Shown: positions 16,321 to 25,877, counted from the stretch's first letter. The stretch: 32,073 nucleotides of DNA from CACIIZ01 sp045565285 (GCA_045565285.1 JBJLFR010000006.1:1-32073), one strand, 5' to 3'. Made by a program: numbers and translations. Notes: generated by a model not told the origin, from the letters alone.

Positions 16321-17133
16321 TTAATTCTTTTTTTTAAAATTGAATTCCTTAAGCGAGCTTATTTGTTGCTTATTAAGGTTTTTCTTATTAACAACATAAG
16401 TATGAATACCAAATACTATTGATTTAGTATTTGGTAACCTAGTTAATGTTTGTCGTTCAACTCTTATCCAAAATTCTCCATCAAAATATTCCTTCCTAGT
16501 TGTATGAGAAAATTTTTCTGTCAAAGGTGTAAATAACTCTGGATTATCATATAAATACCAGTTAGCCCTCCAGAGAGGTCTATCGACTTTTAAATTATTA
16601 AACATTCTCTGCACAGATTTAGTTACTTTATTGTCATAAGGAATTACTGGCTTATGAATTCTACTTAATGGTTTATTGATTTTTTCTTCTAACTTCCAAA
16701 GAGCTGGAAAACATAAAATACCACCATTCAGTATGTGCTCTTGCGAGGAACAATTCCATTGAAGTATGAGCAAATCCTCTTGTACAATTCTTCCTGCAAC
16801 AATTATCGGATTATCCTCATTTAAAAAAATGACTCTGTTATCAGGCCTTTGAACTCTATCAGAAAAAATTTTATATCTAGAATTCTTTTTTAAGATAACT
16901 AAAATGGATTCTAATAATTCTTGCGCAGATGGTAAGGCCTTTTTACTTAATTGATAAACTTCAGACCTTTTTTCTTTAATCAAAAGATCTCTATAGGACA
17001 TTTGTGAATTAAAAGCATCATCCTGTAAATATAGTAAGTCAATATTTTCTAAAGGTTGAATTCCGGGCAATCTAGAAGTGATGACTTTTTCCCAAGGACT
17101 AATAGGTAAGTAATTTTGACAAATATTATTCAT
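16321..17133 (-). CDS. DUF3445 protein, heme-dependent oxidative N-demethylase alpha-subunit type
   Basis: Members of PF11927 (DUF3445) include the heme-PAS-like alpha subunit of oxidative N-demethylases and of dimethylamine monooxygenase, which remove methyl groups from secondary amines. The protein has 270 residues. Family-like stretches are VQEDLLIL (117-124), ILCFPALWKLEEKINKPLSRIHKPV in register (139-163) with His160 as a candidate heme contact, WRANWYLYD (188-196), and RVERQTLTRLP (224-234) followed by IVFGIHTYVV. The flavin/iron-sulfur reductase and tetrahydrofolate partners of the known enzymes are not in this window. It lies tail-to-tail with glnA. The family is fairly sure; the substrate is unknown, and methylated-amine use is inference. 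Confidence 0.8.
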   Translation of the reverse strand: MNNICQNYLPISPWEKVITSRLPGIQPLENIDLLYLQDDAFNSQMSYRDLLIKEKRSEVYQLSKKALPSAQELLESILVILKKNSRYKIFSDRVQRPDNRVIFLNEDNPIIVAGRIVQEDLLILQWNCSSQEHILNGGILCFPALWKLEEKINKPLSRIHKPVIPYDNKVTKSVQRMFNNLKVDRPLWRANWYLYDNPELFTPLTEKFSHTTRKEYFDGEFWIRVERQTLTRLPNTKSIVFGIHTYVVNKKNLNKQQISSLKEFNFKKKN

Positions 17134-17352
17134 TGGTACGAATTCCTAATTATATTAAGCCCCTATGATAAGGGTATTTTATTTATTAAAGTAAACAAAT
17201 ATTTTATAAGCTAATATAAAATACTTTTTTTATAATTATCTATTTATTATTCATTTCAAGTATTGTGTTATTAAAATTTATTTGTATTTTTACATATATT
17301 GATATTCAAATAAAAAGAAACCTATATCTAGTGTAAATAATGGATAATATTT

Positions 17353-19308
17353 ATGAAATTTAAAAAATCTTATGAAGCTAAAGATATTGAGGTGCTTGAG
17401 GGACTTGAACCAGTAAGAAAACGTCCTGGAATGTATATTGGCGGTATAGACGACAAGGCTATTCACCATCTTGCATTAGAAATAATTGATAATTCTATGG
17501 ATGAAGCCATTGCGGGTCATGCAGATTGGGTTAGAATTTCTCTCCTAGACTATAATCTTTTAAAAATTGAAGATAATGGCCGAGGAATACCAATTGATGA
17601 TCATCCTAAATTTCCTGGCAAATCTGCCCTTGAAATAATTGTTGGTACTTTGCATGCAGGCGGAAAATTTTCAGGTAGTGCATATGAAACCTCTGGTGGA
17701 TTACATGGAGTTGGAATTTCAGTGGTAAATGCCTTATCAGAGAATTTAGAGGTGACAATAATTCGAGATAAAAAGATTTATGTTCAGAATTATTCTCGTG
17801 GAAAAGTCATATCTAATTTAAAATGCCTAGGAAAAACAACAAAAAAAAGTGGTACATCAGTTAAGTTTAAACCTGATTATGAAATATTTGGCAGTAACTT
17901 TTCTTTCTCTGCAGAAAAATTATTTAAAGAGTGTCAGTCCAAAGCTTTTTTATTATCTGGAGTCAAATTGGAATGGAATTGCAGTCAAGATATTATAAAA
18001 AATGATGCTATAAAAAACAAAGAAATATTCTGTTATCCAAATGGAATAATTGATTATATGAATAATAGTATTTCTTTTGAATATTTACTTAGTGAGATTC
18101 ATTTTTCAGGTAATTCTAAATTGAAGGAAAAAAATAATTATAAGATAAGTGGTTCAATAAGTTGGGTTTGCAATTGGAGTTTAAATTATACTCAATTTTT
18201 TAAATCCTATTGCAACCTGATACCAACAATTGATGGAGGAACCCATGAAACTGGGTTTTGGAGTGCAATATTAAAAGGAATTAAATCATATGGGGAGTTA
18301 ATTGGGAATAAAAAAGTATTACTGATTACAAGAGAAGATGTACATTCAAATTTATGTGGAATAATTTCTATTTTTGTAAATAACCCAACTTTTTCAGGTC
18401 AAACAAAAGATAAATTAACTTCTCAGGAATTAATAAAATCAGTCGAAAATACTGTTAAAGGATTGTTTGAAAATTGGTTAACTAATGATCCAAAAAATTC
18501 CAATCAACTAATAGAGAATTTTATTGCTAGATCAGAAGAAAGAATTCGAAAAAAGACTGAAAAGGAAACTTTAAGAAAATCTGCAGTAAAAAAACTTAGG
18601 CTTCCTGGAAAATTGTCAGATTGTTTACAAAATAGCAAACCAGGATCTGAGTTATTCATTGTAGAGGGCGACAGTGCTGGAGGAAGTGCAAAACAAGCTA
18701 GAGATAGGATGTTTCAAGCAATTTTACCACTAAAAGGTAAAATTTTAAATGTCATGAGTTCTACAAATGAGAAGATGTTACAAAATCAAGAAATAAATGA
18801 TTTATGTAAATGTTTAGGTGTAGAAGTTGGTGACAGATTTAATTATGAAAATTTAAGATATGAAAAAATTATAATAATGACTGATGCAGACGTTGATGGA
18901 GCACACATTGCTTCTCTTTTACTAACTTTCTTTTTTATGCAAATGCCAGAATTAATTTCAAAAGGGAATTTATTTTTAGCTGTGCCACCTCTCTTTAGAT
19001 TATCTTCTGGTTCAAAAATTTCATATGCAAGTTCAACAGATGAAAAAGACAAATTAATTTCTTCAAATTTGTTAGGAAAGGGAAAAGTAGAAATAAGTAG
19101 ATTTAAAGGTTTAGGAGAAATGAATCCAAGTCAATTAAAAGAAACTACAATGAACCCCAATACAAGAAAGCTAATATTAATAAATACAAATAAGGATGAT
19201 TCTTCTAATAATAATCAATTAGTACAAAATCTTATGGGTAAAAATCCAGAACCAAGATTTGATTATATAATTGAGAATGCTAAATTTGTTGAGTCAACGC
19301 TTATCTAA
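17353..19308 (+). CDS. parE: DNA topoisomerase IV subunit B
   Basis: ParE is the ATPase subunit of topoisomerase IV, which decatenates replicated chromosomes. The protein has 651 residues. The GHKL ATPase domain shows Glu43 (LEIIDNSMDEA), Asp74 (EDNGRGIP) and GGLHGVG (115-121). The TOPRIM domain shows EGDSAGG from Glu438 and TDADVDGAH with Asp511 and Asp513. KHPKFPGK-type wording (DDHPKFPGKSALE) and LHAGGKF, plus the start AKDIEVLEGLEPVRKRPGMYIGG in register, match alphaproteobacterial ParE better than GyrB, which is usually longer. It stands alone between a divergent DUF3445 gene and ppiD. ParC is not in the window. Confidence 0.92.
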   Translation: MKFKKSYEAKDIEVLEGLEPVRKRPGMYIGGIDDKAIHHLALEIIDNSMDEAIAGHADWVRISLLDYNLLKIEDNGRGIPIDDHPKFPGKSALEIIVGTLHAGGKFSGSAYETSGGLHGVGISVVNALSENLEVTIIRDKKIYVQNYSRGKVISNLKCLGKTTKKSGTSVKFKPDYEIFGSNFSFSAEKLFKECQSKAFLLSGVKLEWNCSQDIIKNDAIKNKEIFCYPNGIIDYMNNSISFEYLLSEIHFSGNSKLKEKNNYKISGSISWVCNWSLNYTQFFKSYCNLIPTIDGGTHETGFWSAILKGIKSYGELIGNKKVLLITREDVHSNLCGIISIFVNNPTFSGQTKDKLTSQELIKSVENTVKGLFENWLTNDPKNSNQLIENFIARSEERIRKKTEKETLRKSAVKKLRLPGKLSDCLQNSKPGSELFIVEGDSAGGSAKQARDRMFQAILPLKGKILNVMSSTNEKMLQNQEINDLCKCLGVEVGDRFNYENLRYEKIIIMTDADVDGAHIASLLLTFFFMQMPELISKGNLFLAVPPLFRLSSGSKISYASSTDEKDKLISSNLLGKGKVEISRFKGLGEMNPSQLKETTMNPNTRKLILINTNKDDSSNNNQLVQNLMGKNPEPRFDYIIENAKFVESTLI

Positions 19309-19419
19309 TTTATAAAGATAAGATTTTTGTCATATTAATTTTTATTGACTTGATTAGAAAAATTTATTCTGTATTAAAAACAGTTATTATATATATTTAA
19401 GAATTATTTGTTGTTAAAA

Positions 19420-21282
19420 ATGAAGTCTAAATTAAATAAATTTTTTGCTTGGATAATTGTACTTTTGCTTGTTTTAGGACTTGTAGGTTTTGGGTTGCAA
19501 GACGTACTTTCTAGATGGGGAACTTCCAAATTAGCGACTGTGGGTGATATTGAAATTTCTACTAAAGAATTTGGACAAAGCTTTATAAGGGAAGTAAACT
19601 ACATTTCCCAGAATTTAGGTAAAATTGTAACAATTGAAGAAGCAAAATCAATTGGAATTCACTTAAGAGTATTAGAAAAACTAATAAATCGATCCCTTTT
19701 AGATAAACTACTAAAAGATCTTAAAATATCTATAGGAGATGAATCTTTACTTAAGAGAATAAAATCAAACACTAACTTTCAAGATGCTAATGGAGATTTT
19801 AATCGTGATAATTATAAAAATTATATTCAAAAATTAAATCTATCAGAAAACGAGTTTGAAAATATTTTAAGAAATGATTTATCTAGAGAACTACTAACTC
19901 AAGTATTTGATATAAATTTGAATCATAATAAGAATAGTATAAAATTGATCGCAGATTTTATAGGAGAAGAGCGTAAAGTCTCATTCTATAAACTTAACAC
20001 AGATAAATCAAATTTTAACATAAAATTTGAAGAAAAAGATCTTAAAAATTTTTATGAAACAAATAAGAAAAAATATTTATCTAAAACAATAAGAAAGTTT
20101 TCTGTATTAAATTTAAATCAATCAACATTTCTTAATGAATCATCAATAACAAATGATGAGATAGAAAAAATTTATAGTGAAAGAAACCAAGAGTTTTCCC
20201 AACCTGAAGTACGAGAATTAAACAGAATTGTTTTTCCAACGCAAAATCTAGCTGATAGAGCTTTTGATGATATATTAAATAATAAAAAAACTTTTGCTGA
20301 AATTGGCAAAGATTTAAACCTCAATAAGAAATCATTAAACTTTGGTATATTTACTAAAGATCAATTAGAAAAAAAATTAAGTGATTTAGTATTTGATCAA
20401 AGTAATAAAATAAATAAAGTGATTGGTCCAATTAACGGAGAATTAGGATTTGAGCTTTATGAAATTGTTAAAATTACGCCAGCATCTAACTTGAGTCCAG
20501 ATAAAGCCAAGGTTATCATAAAAAACGAAATAAAATTTGAAAATTCATTAAATAAATTAGCAGAAATAATACCAGATATAGAGGATAAAATTGCTTCAGG
20601 AGAAACTTTAGAAGAAATTTCAAATCAATTTGAACTAAGTATTGATAAATTCGAAATTAAAAATGATGAAGAACTTCCAAAGAAGTATAACAACAACAAT
20701 CTAGAATCTTTTTTTAATAACGCCAATTATGAAAATTCTGATTTATTACAAATAGATGCAAATTCTTTCATATCTATAAGATTAGATGAAGAAATTGAAC
20801 CAAAAATACCAAGCTATGATCAGATTTATGATATTTTATTATATGATTATAAAAAGTCAGAAAAAGTTAGATTTTTTGAAGAAAGTATAAACCAACTATT
20901 TACTAAATATGATTTAAGTGATGCAGTTAAACTTAACAAAATTGTCCATCTTTATGATGAAAAAATTACAAGACAGCCTGATAACTTAACCTTTTTAAAA
21001 AAATCAACCATAGATAATATTTTTCAAAATTCAGTTGGCGATTTTGTTATAGAAAAGATCGTTGATACATCAACTCCATATATTATTTTAATAAAAACTC
21101 AAGATATAATACCAGCCAATTTTAAACCTGGCTATGAAGATATTCTTAATAATTTACAAAATCAAATTAATGAACAATTCAATAATGATATAATCATTTC
21201 CTTGATTAATGATTTAAGAATAAAATATAAACCAGAAGTAAACTATAAATTACTTGACCAAATAATTGAAAATATAAAATAA
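19420..21282 (+). CDS. ppiD: Peptidylprolyl isomerase/periplasmic chaperone, PpiD-like (SurA_N, parvulin)
   Basis: PpiD is an inner-membrane-anchored periplasmic chaperone that assists newly exported proteins. From the ATG at 19420 it has 620 residues; a TTG four codons upstream (19408) is possible, but the ATG starts directly before the basic flank of the membrane helix (MKSKLNKFF then an ILV-rich helix to about residue 28). A SurA_N-like region follows (about 30-165). A parvulin-like domain lies at about 250-345 (REVRELNRIVFPT to FELYEIVKI), and a second helical region follows. Parvulin motifs are weak, as in PpiD generally. It lies eight bases upstream of trpE, the ppiD–trpE arrangement frequent in alphaproteobacteria, so it probably heads the trp transcription unit. 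Confidence 0.88.
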   Translation: MKSKLNKFFAWIIVLLLVLGLVGFGLQDVLSRWGTSKLATVGDIEISTKEFGQSFIREVNYISQNLGKIVTIEEAKSIGIHLRVLEKLINRSLLDKLLKDLKISIGDESLLKRIKSNTNFQDANGDFNRDNYKNYIQKLNLSENEFENILRNDLSRELLTQVFDINLNHNKNSIKLIADFIGEERKVSFYKLNTDKSNFNIKFEEKDLKNFYETNKKKYLSKTIRKFSVLNLNQSTFLNESSITNDEIEKIYSERNQEFSQPEVRELNRIVFPTQNLADRAFDDILNNKKTFAEIGKDLNLNKKSLNFGIFTKDQLEKKLSDLVFDQSNKINKVIGPINGELGFELYEIVKITPASNLSPDKAKVIIKNEIKFENSLNKLAEIIPDIEDKIASGETLEEISNQFELSIDKFEIKNDEELPKKYNNNNLESFFNNANYENSDLLQIDANSFISIRLDEEIEPKIPSYDQIYDILLYDYKKSEKVRFFEESINQLFTKYDLSDAVKLNKIVHLYDEKITRQPDNLTFLKKSTIDNIFQNSVGDFVIEKIVDTSTPYIILIKTQDIIPANFKPGYEDILNNLQNQINEQFNNDIIISLINDLRIKYKPEVNYKLLDQIIENIK

Positions 21283-21290
21283 ATATTACA

Positions 21291-22814
21291 ATGGATTTTT
21301 TTCCATCATTTGCTGAATTTAATAAAAAAATTCTAAATAAACAGAATCAGATAATATATACAAAGTTTTCTGCTGACTTAGATACCCCAGTTTCTTTAAT
21401 GCTAAAAATAGCAAAGAATGAAAAAAATTCTTTTTTGTTAGAGTCAGTAACTGGTGGTGAGATTAAAGGTAGATATTCAGTTATAGGAATGAAACCTGAC
21501 TTAATCTGGAAATGTAATCTTAAAGAATCTGAAATCAATCGTAATGTTTTAAAAAAACCTGATAGTTTTATTAAGGAGAAAGATCACCCAATAACAGCTT
21601 TAAAAGCACTAATTAAGGAAAGTTATGTTAATATTCCAAATAATTTACCAGTTATGTCTGCTGGATTATTCGGTTATTTAAGTTATGAAATGATTAATTT
21701 TGTAAAAAAAGTAAGTGATCCATCAAAGCAAGATCTTAATTTACCTGAATCAATATTATTTAGACCTTCTATAATTATAATAATAGACAATATTAAAGGA
21801 GAAATAATTGCCATAAATCCCGTTTGGATAGGTAGCAACAAAGATAACATAATTTCAACAAAAACCCTTTATAACAAATCAAAAAATACTTTAAAAAGTA
21901 TTATTCAAAGGATTTCAACACCAGTAAGTGCCTATAATTTTAATTTTAACAGTAAAGAAATTAATAAAAAAGATTCAAATCCAATGAGTAATTTTTCAAA
22001 GATAGCTTTTTTAAATAGTATAAAGAAAGCTATTAATTATATACGCTTAGGTGATGTTCTTCAGGTTGTTTTAAGTCAGCGATGGAAAATAGAATTCAGA
22101 AATCATCCATTTTCATTTTACAGAGCTCTGAGGAAAACAAATCCATCACCTTATATGTTTTTTTTTAATTTTAATGACTTCCAAATAGTAGGAGCTAGTC
22201 CAGAAATTTTAGTTAAAGTATCAAAAAATAAGGTCACAATTAGGCCTATAGCTGGGACAAGACCCAGAGGAAAAAATATAATAGAAGATCGTAAATATGA
22301 AAAAGATTTGTTAAAAGATCCAAAAGAGAATGCTGAACATTTAATGTTACTTGATTTAGGGAGAAATGATGTTTCGAAAGTCAGTAAAATTGGTTCTGTT
22401 AAAACTACAGAAAGTTTTATAATAGAGAAATATAGTCATGTAATGCATATTGTTTCTAATGTTGAAGGAAATTTGGATTCTAAAAACGATAATGTTGATG
22501 CCCTATTTGCAGGTTTGCCAGCAGGTACAGTATCTGGTGCCCCAAAAATTAGAGCTATGGAAATAATTAATGAATTAGAAAATCAGAATCGAGGAGTTTA
22601 CGCTGGAGGAGTAGGGTATTTTGGAGCATCTAATGAAATGGATATTTGTATAGCCCTTAGAACAGCAGTGATAAAAAATGAAAATATTTATATTCAGGCT
22701 GGAGCTGGTATTGTTTATGATAGTATTCCTCAAAACGAATATAATGAGACTTTAAACAAGGCTAAAGCTCTATTTGAAGCTATAAAAATTGCAAATCAGC
22801 AATTTACTGATTGA
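21291..22814 (+). CDS. trpE: Anthranilate synthase component I
   Basis: TrpE converts chorismate to anthranilate using ammonia from TrpG. The protein has 507 residues. The N-terminal feedback site is visible as FLLESVTGGEIKGRYS. The chorismate-binding domain carries RPIAGTRPRG, LDLGRNDVSKV, YSHVMHIVSNVEG, PAGTVSGAPKIRAMEII and IQAGAGIV. The ATG is eight bases after the ppiD stop, leaving no room for a leader-peptide attenuator. The next trp gene, trpG, is 186 bp downstream, and the gap holds a small ORF on the opposite strand. Confidence 0.97.
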   Translation: MDFFPSFAEFNKKILNKQNQIIYTKFSADLDTPVSLMLKIAKNEKNSFLLESVTGGEIKGRYSVIGMKPDLIWKCNLKESEINRNVLKKPDSFIKEKDHPITALKALIKESYVNIPNNLPVMSAGLFGYLSYEMINFVKKVSDPSKQDLNLPESILFRPSIIIIIDNIKGEIIAINPVWIGSNKDNIISTKTLYNKSKNTLKSIIQRISTPVSAYNFNFNSKEINKKDSNPMSNFSKIAFLNSIKKAINYIRLGDVLQVVLSQRWKIEFRNHPFSFYRALRKTNPSPYMFFFNFNDFQIVGASPEILVKVSKNKVTIRPIAGTRPRGKNIIEDRKYEKDLLKDPKENAEHLMLLDLGRNDVSKVSKIGSVKTTESFIIEKYSHVMHIVSNVEGNLDSKNDNVDALFAGLPAGTVSGAPKIRAMEIINELENQNRGVYAGGVGYFGASNEMDICIALRTAVIKNENIYIQAGAGIVYDSIPQNEYNETLNKAKALFEAIKIANQQFTD

Positions 22815-22817
22815 TTT

Positions 22818-22934
22818 TTAGAGACTAAGTAAAACTTTTACTATTAATAAAATCAGAAAAAATAAAACCCAAAACACAATTCCTAAAAAAATGCCTTTAA
22901 AATAACTACCTCTTTTATTAATTGAATTTCTCAT
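22818..22934 (-). CDS. Hypothetical 38-aa single-pass membrane peptide, opposite strand between trpE and trpG
   Basis: I do not recognise this product. On the minus strand an ATG at 22932-22934 opens 38 codons ending in TAA (22818-22820). The peptide starts with a basic, polar segment (MRNSINKRGSYFKG, net charge about +4) followed by about 22 hydrophobic residues (IFLGIVFWVLFFLILLIVKVLL) and a short tail. This follows the positive-inside pattern of a single membrane helix. Upstream, AAAAGAG about five bases before the ATG is a weak ribosome-binding site. It fills the otherwise unexplained gap that splits the trp genes. It could be a chance ORF in AT-rich DNA, where hydrophobic codons are favoured. 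Confidence 0.5.
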   Translation of the reverse strand: MRNSINKRGSYFKGIFLGIVFWVLFFLILLIVKVLLSL

Positions 22935-23000
22935 AAATCTCTTTTCAAAAAGTATTTTTTCTAATATTTAGGTAATGAATTAATTTTATAGTTTTTGTTC

Positions 23001-23591
23001 ATGATAATTTTAATAGATAACTACGACAGTTTTACATATAACCTTTTACATTATTTTGGGGAAATAGGAAATGAAGTTGAACTATTTAAGAATGATGAAA
23101 AAAATTCTGATGAATTAATTGCTTTAAATCCTAAAGGAATAGTAATTTCACCTGGTCCTTGCAACCCTGATAAAGCAGGAATATCTCTTGATATTACTTT
23201 GAAAGCAGCCACTAAAAAAATCCCAACATTAGGTGTTTGTTTAGGACATCAGACAATTGGTCAAGCATTTGGAGGTAAAATTATTTCAGCAAAAAAAGTT
23301 GTGCATGGGAAAACTGACAAAATATACCATAATTATAACGGAATTTTTAAAGATTTACCATCACCTTTTTTAGCTACAAGATATCATTCATTATCAATAG
23401 ACAAAAAAAAATTTCCAACCTTATTAGAAATTACTGCAGAAACAAATTGTGGAGAAATTATGGCTGTTCAACATAAGGAATTACCTATTTATGGGGTACA
23501 ATTCCATCCTGAATCTATTATGAGCGAATATGGACATCTATTATTAAAAAACTTCATTAATATTATTGATGGTATAAATGGAAGAAAATAA
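23001..23591 (+). CDS. trpG: Anthranilate synthase component II (glutamine amidotransferase)
   Basis: TrpG hydrolyses glutamine and passes ammonia to TrpE. From the ATG at 23001 it has 196 residues and begins MIILIDNYDSFTYNL, matching the family start exactly, so a TTG two codons upstream (22995) is unlikely. The triad is Cys80 (GVCLGHQ), His169 and Glu171 (QFHPES). VHGKTDKI and RYHSL are conserved family elements. No Shine-Dalgarno is obvious before the ATG. The gene overlaps trpD by 14 bases, which suggests coupled translation of trpG and trpD. Confidence 0.96.
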   Translation: MIILIDNYDSFTYNLLHYFGEIGNEVELFKNDEKNSDELIALNPKGIVISPGPCNPDKAGISLDITLKAATKKIPTLGVCLGHQTIGQAFGGKIISAKKVVHGKTDKIYHNYNGIFKDLPSPFLATRYHSLSIDKKKFPTLLEITAETNCGEIMAVQHKELPIYGVQFHPESIMSEYGHLLLKNFINIIDGINGRK

Positions 23592-24597
23592 AAATAAGAT
23601 ATTTTATGAATCTTTAGAAAATAGTCTTTCTATAGAAAAAGCAGAATTACTTTTCAATTATATAATGTCAGGTGATTTTTCTGATATAAAATTAAGTGCT
23701 ATTCTATCTTCAATTCGTTCAAGAGGCGAGACAGTAGATGAAATCATTGGAGCAACAAAAGCAATGAGGAAACATAGTAAAAAAATCATAGCAGATGAAA
23801 ACACTATAGATATTGTTGGGACAGGAGGAGATGGAAAAGGTACTTTAAATATTTCTACAGCTAGTGCTTTAGTAGCTGCTGGTGCTGGAGTGAGGTTAGC
23901 TAAGCACGGCAATAAAAACATTTCATCAAAATCGGGTGCTGCAAATATTTTAGAATCATTAGGTGTTAATATAATGATGGATCCAAAAGTTGCTCAACAA
24001 AGTTTGAATCAAATAGGTTTATGTTTTTTGATGGCACCGTTGTACCATCCTGCAATGAAAAATGTGATGTCTGTAAGATCTGAATTAGGAATTAGAACAA
24101 TTTTTAATATATTAGGTCCAATGACTAACCCAGCTGGAGTGAAAAAACAATTAACAGGTGCTTTCGATAAAAACCTTTTAGAACCAATGTCTCAAACGTT
24201 ATTATCATTAGGAACAAAAGTCGCATGGTTAGTACATGGAAGTGATGGAACTGACGAGTTATCTATATCAGGTCTAAGTTATGTAATAGAATTGAAAAAT
24301 GGACTTATTAATCGATTTACTTTGAATCCTTCAGATTTAGGATTAACTATCTATCCTTTTAATGAATTAATTGGAGGAGACCCCAAATATAATGCATCAG
24401 AATTAAAATCAATGTTATCAGGTAAGAAAAGTGCCTACAGGGATTCCGTTTTATTAAATTCTGCTGCAGCGATATATATTTCTGGAAAAGTAGAAAATTT
24501 GAAAATGGGATTAATTGAAGCTACAAAATCTCTTGATGAAGGTAAGGCACTTAATAAATTGAATGAACTTATCAATTTTTCTAAAGAGATCAAATGA
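23578..24597 (+). CDS. trpD: Anthranilate phosphoribosyltransferase
   Basis: TrpD transfers the phosphoribosyl group of PRPP to anthranilate. The protein has 339 residues. The PRPP-binding GTGGDGKGTLNIST and the KHGNKNISSKSGAANILESLG region are present in register, followed by RSELGIRTIFNILGPMTNPA. The helical N-terminal domain (about 1-70) is normal. The start overlaps trpG by 14 bases, and the stop overlaps trpC by four bases (ATGA). The order trpG–trpD–trpC is the usual alphaproteobacterial one. Confidence 0.97.
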   Translation: MEENKNKIFYESLENSLSIEKAELLFNYIMSGDFSDIKLSAILSSIRSRGETVDEIIGATKAMRKHSKKIIADENTIDIVGTGGDGKGTLNISTASALVAAGAGVRLAKHGNKNISSKSGAANILESLGVNIMMDPKVAQQSLNQIGLCFLMAPLYHPAMKNVMSVRSELGIRTIFNILGPMTNPAGVKKQLTGAFDKNLLEPMSQTLLSLGTKVAWLVHGSDGTDELSISGLSYVIELKNGLINRFTLNPSDLGLTIYPFNELIGGDPKYNASELKSMLSGKKSAYRDSVLLNSAAAIYISGKVENLKMGLIEATKSLDEGKALNKLNELINFSKEIK

Positions 24598-25385
24598 AAC
24601 CTTCAATTTTACAAAAAATAAAAAAATATAAGATTAAAGAGATTCATAATCTCAAAGAACATTTTGGAACAGCTCATTTTGAAAAAAAAGCTATTTGTTC
24701 CCCTCCTCCACTTGGATTTTTAAATAAATTAAAAAAAAATAAACATCCATCTATTAATATAATAGCTGAAATAAAGAAAGCTTCTCCTTCCAAAGGAGTT
24801 ATTTGTAAAGATTTTTATCCTATTGATATTGCAGAATCTTATGAAAAATGTGGGGCATCATGTTTATCTATTCTAACAGATAATCCAAGTTTTCAAGGTA
24901 AAAAAGAAGATTTAATAGAAGTAAGAAAAAAATCAAAAATTCCTATTTTAAGAAAAGATTTTATTTTTGATGAAATCCAAGTTTATGAAAGTCGCTCAAT
25001 TGGATCAGATTGTATTTTAATTATTATGGCTGCCTTATCTGATAATCAAGCTTCTATTATTGAAAAAAAAGCATTTGAACTGGGTATGGATGTAATTTTG
25101 GAAGTTCATAATCAAAAAGAATTAGAAAGGGCTTTATCATTAAAATCAAAATTAATAGGTATAAATAATAGGGATTTAAATTCATTTACTACTGACTTAA
25201 ACACCACGCTCAATCTTATTAAACACATTCCAAATGATTACTTAGTTATATCAGAAAGTGGTATTTTTACTCAGAATGATATTAAATTTATTATGAATTG
25301 TGGAGTTAATTCCTTCCTTATAGGAGAAAATTTTATGAAATCAAATAATATAGAAAAAGAATTTTTAAAACTTTTAGATAATTAA
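24594..25385 (+). CDS. trpC: Indole-3-glycerol phosphate synthase
   Basis: TrpC closes the indole ring of the tryptophan precursor. The protein is a 263-residue TIM barrel, monofunctional (no trpF fusion). Conserved elements are IIAEIKKASPSKG (catalytic Lys), LRKDFIFDEIQVYESRSIGSD in register, GINNRDLNSFTTDL and ISESGI. It overlaps trpD by ATGA, and its stop is directly followed by the moaC ATG with no spacer. trpF, trpB and trpA are absent, which is usual because alphaproteobacteria keep trpFBA at another locus. Confidence 0.97.
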   Translation: MKPSILQKIKKYKIKEIHNLKEHFGTAHFEKKAICSPPPLGFLNKLKKNKHPSINIIAEIKKASPSKGVICKDFYPIDIAESYEKCGASCLSILTDNPSFQGKKEDLIEVRKKSKIPILRKDFIFDEIQVYESRSIGSDCILIIMAALSDNQASIIEKKAFELGMDVILEVHNQKELERALSLKSKLIGINNRDLNSFTTDLNTTLNLIKHIPNDYLVISESGIFTQNDIKFIMNCGVNSFLIGENFMKSNNIEKEFLKLLDN

Positions 25386-25877
25386 ATGAAACAAAAAATA
25401 GAAAATAAATTAAGTCATATTAATGAAGAAGGTAAAGCTTCAATGGTTAATATTGATGAAAAAAATATTACAAAAAGAATAGCAATAGCAAGTTCAAAAG
25501 TCTTTCTTAATAATATAGCTTATAAACTAGTTAAAGAAAATAAATCTAAGAAAGGGGATGTATTAAATACTTCAAGAATTGCAGGCATAATTGCTTCTAA
25601 AAAGACTTCAGAATTGATTCCACTATGTCACCAAATAAATCTTGATAAAGTAAATATAGATTTCAGTTTTTCTGATGATGATAATTGTATTTTTATAAAA
25701 TCAACTGCAATTGCTACTGATAAAACTGGTGTAGAAATGGAAGCTTTAATTGCTACTTCAATAGCAAGCCTAACTATCTATGATATGTTAAAAGCTGTTG
25801 ATAAAAAAGTTAAGATTACTGATGTTGTATTAGATTACAAGGATGGTGGAAGGTCTGGAAAATTTGTCCGAGATTAA
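25386..25877 (+). CDS. moaC: Cyclic pyranopterin monophosphate synthase
   Basis: MoaC turns the MoaA product into cyclic pyranopterin monophosphate, the first stable intermediate of molybdenum cofactor synthesis. The protein has 163 residues. Signatures are GKASMVNID, KKTSELIPLCHQI, TDKTGVEMEALIATSIASLTIYDMLKAVDK in register (with the conserved Asp of YDM) and a C-terminal DGGRSGKF. It starts one base after the trpC stop and overlaps moeA by up to 35 bases. The trpC–moaC–moeA–lexA order is widespread in alphaproteobacteria. Confidence 0.97.
   Translation: MKQKIENKLSHINEEGKASMVNIDEKNITKRIAIASSKVFLNNIAYKLVKENKSKKGDVLNTSRIAGIIASKKTSELIPLCHQINLDKVNIDFSFSDDDNCIFIKSTAIATDKTGVEMEALIATSIASLTIYDMLKAVDKKVKITDVVLDYKDGGRSGKFVRD

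Noticed and set aside
17155..17185. CCCT/AGGG hairpin between DUF3445 and parE as terminator
   Set aside because: Both flanking genes start here and diverge, so no transcript needs to end in this place; the stem has only four pairs.
19309..21290. trp attenuator (leader peptide with Trp codons)
   Set aside because: trpE starts eight bases after ppiD, and the region before ppiD shows no short ORF with consecutive Trp codons or alternative hairpins.
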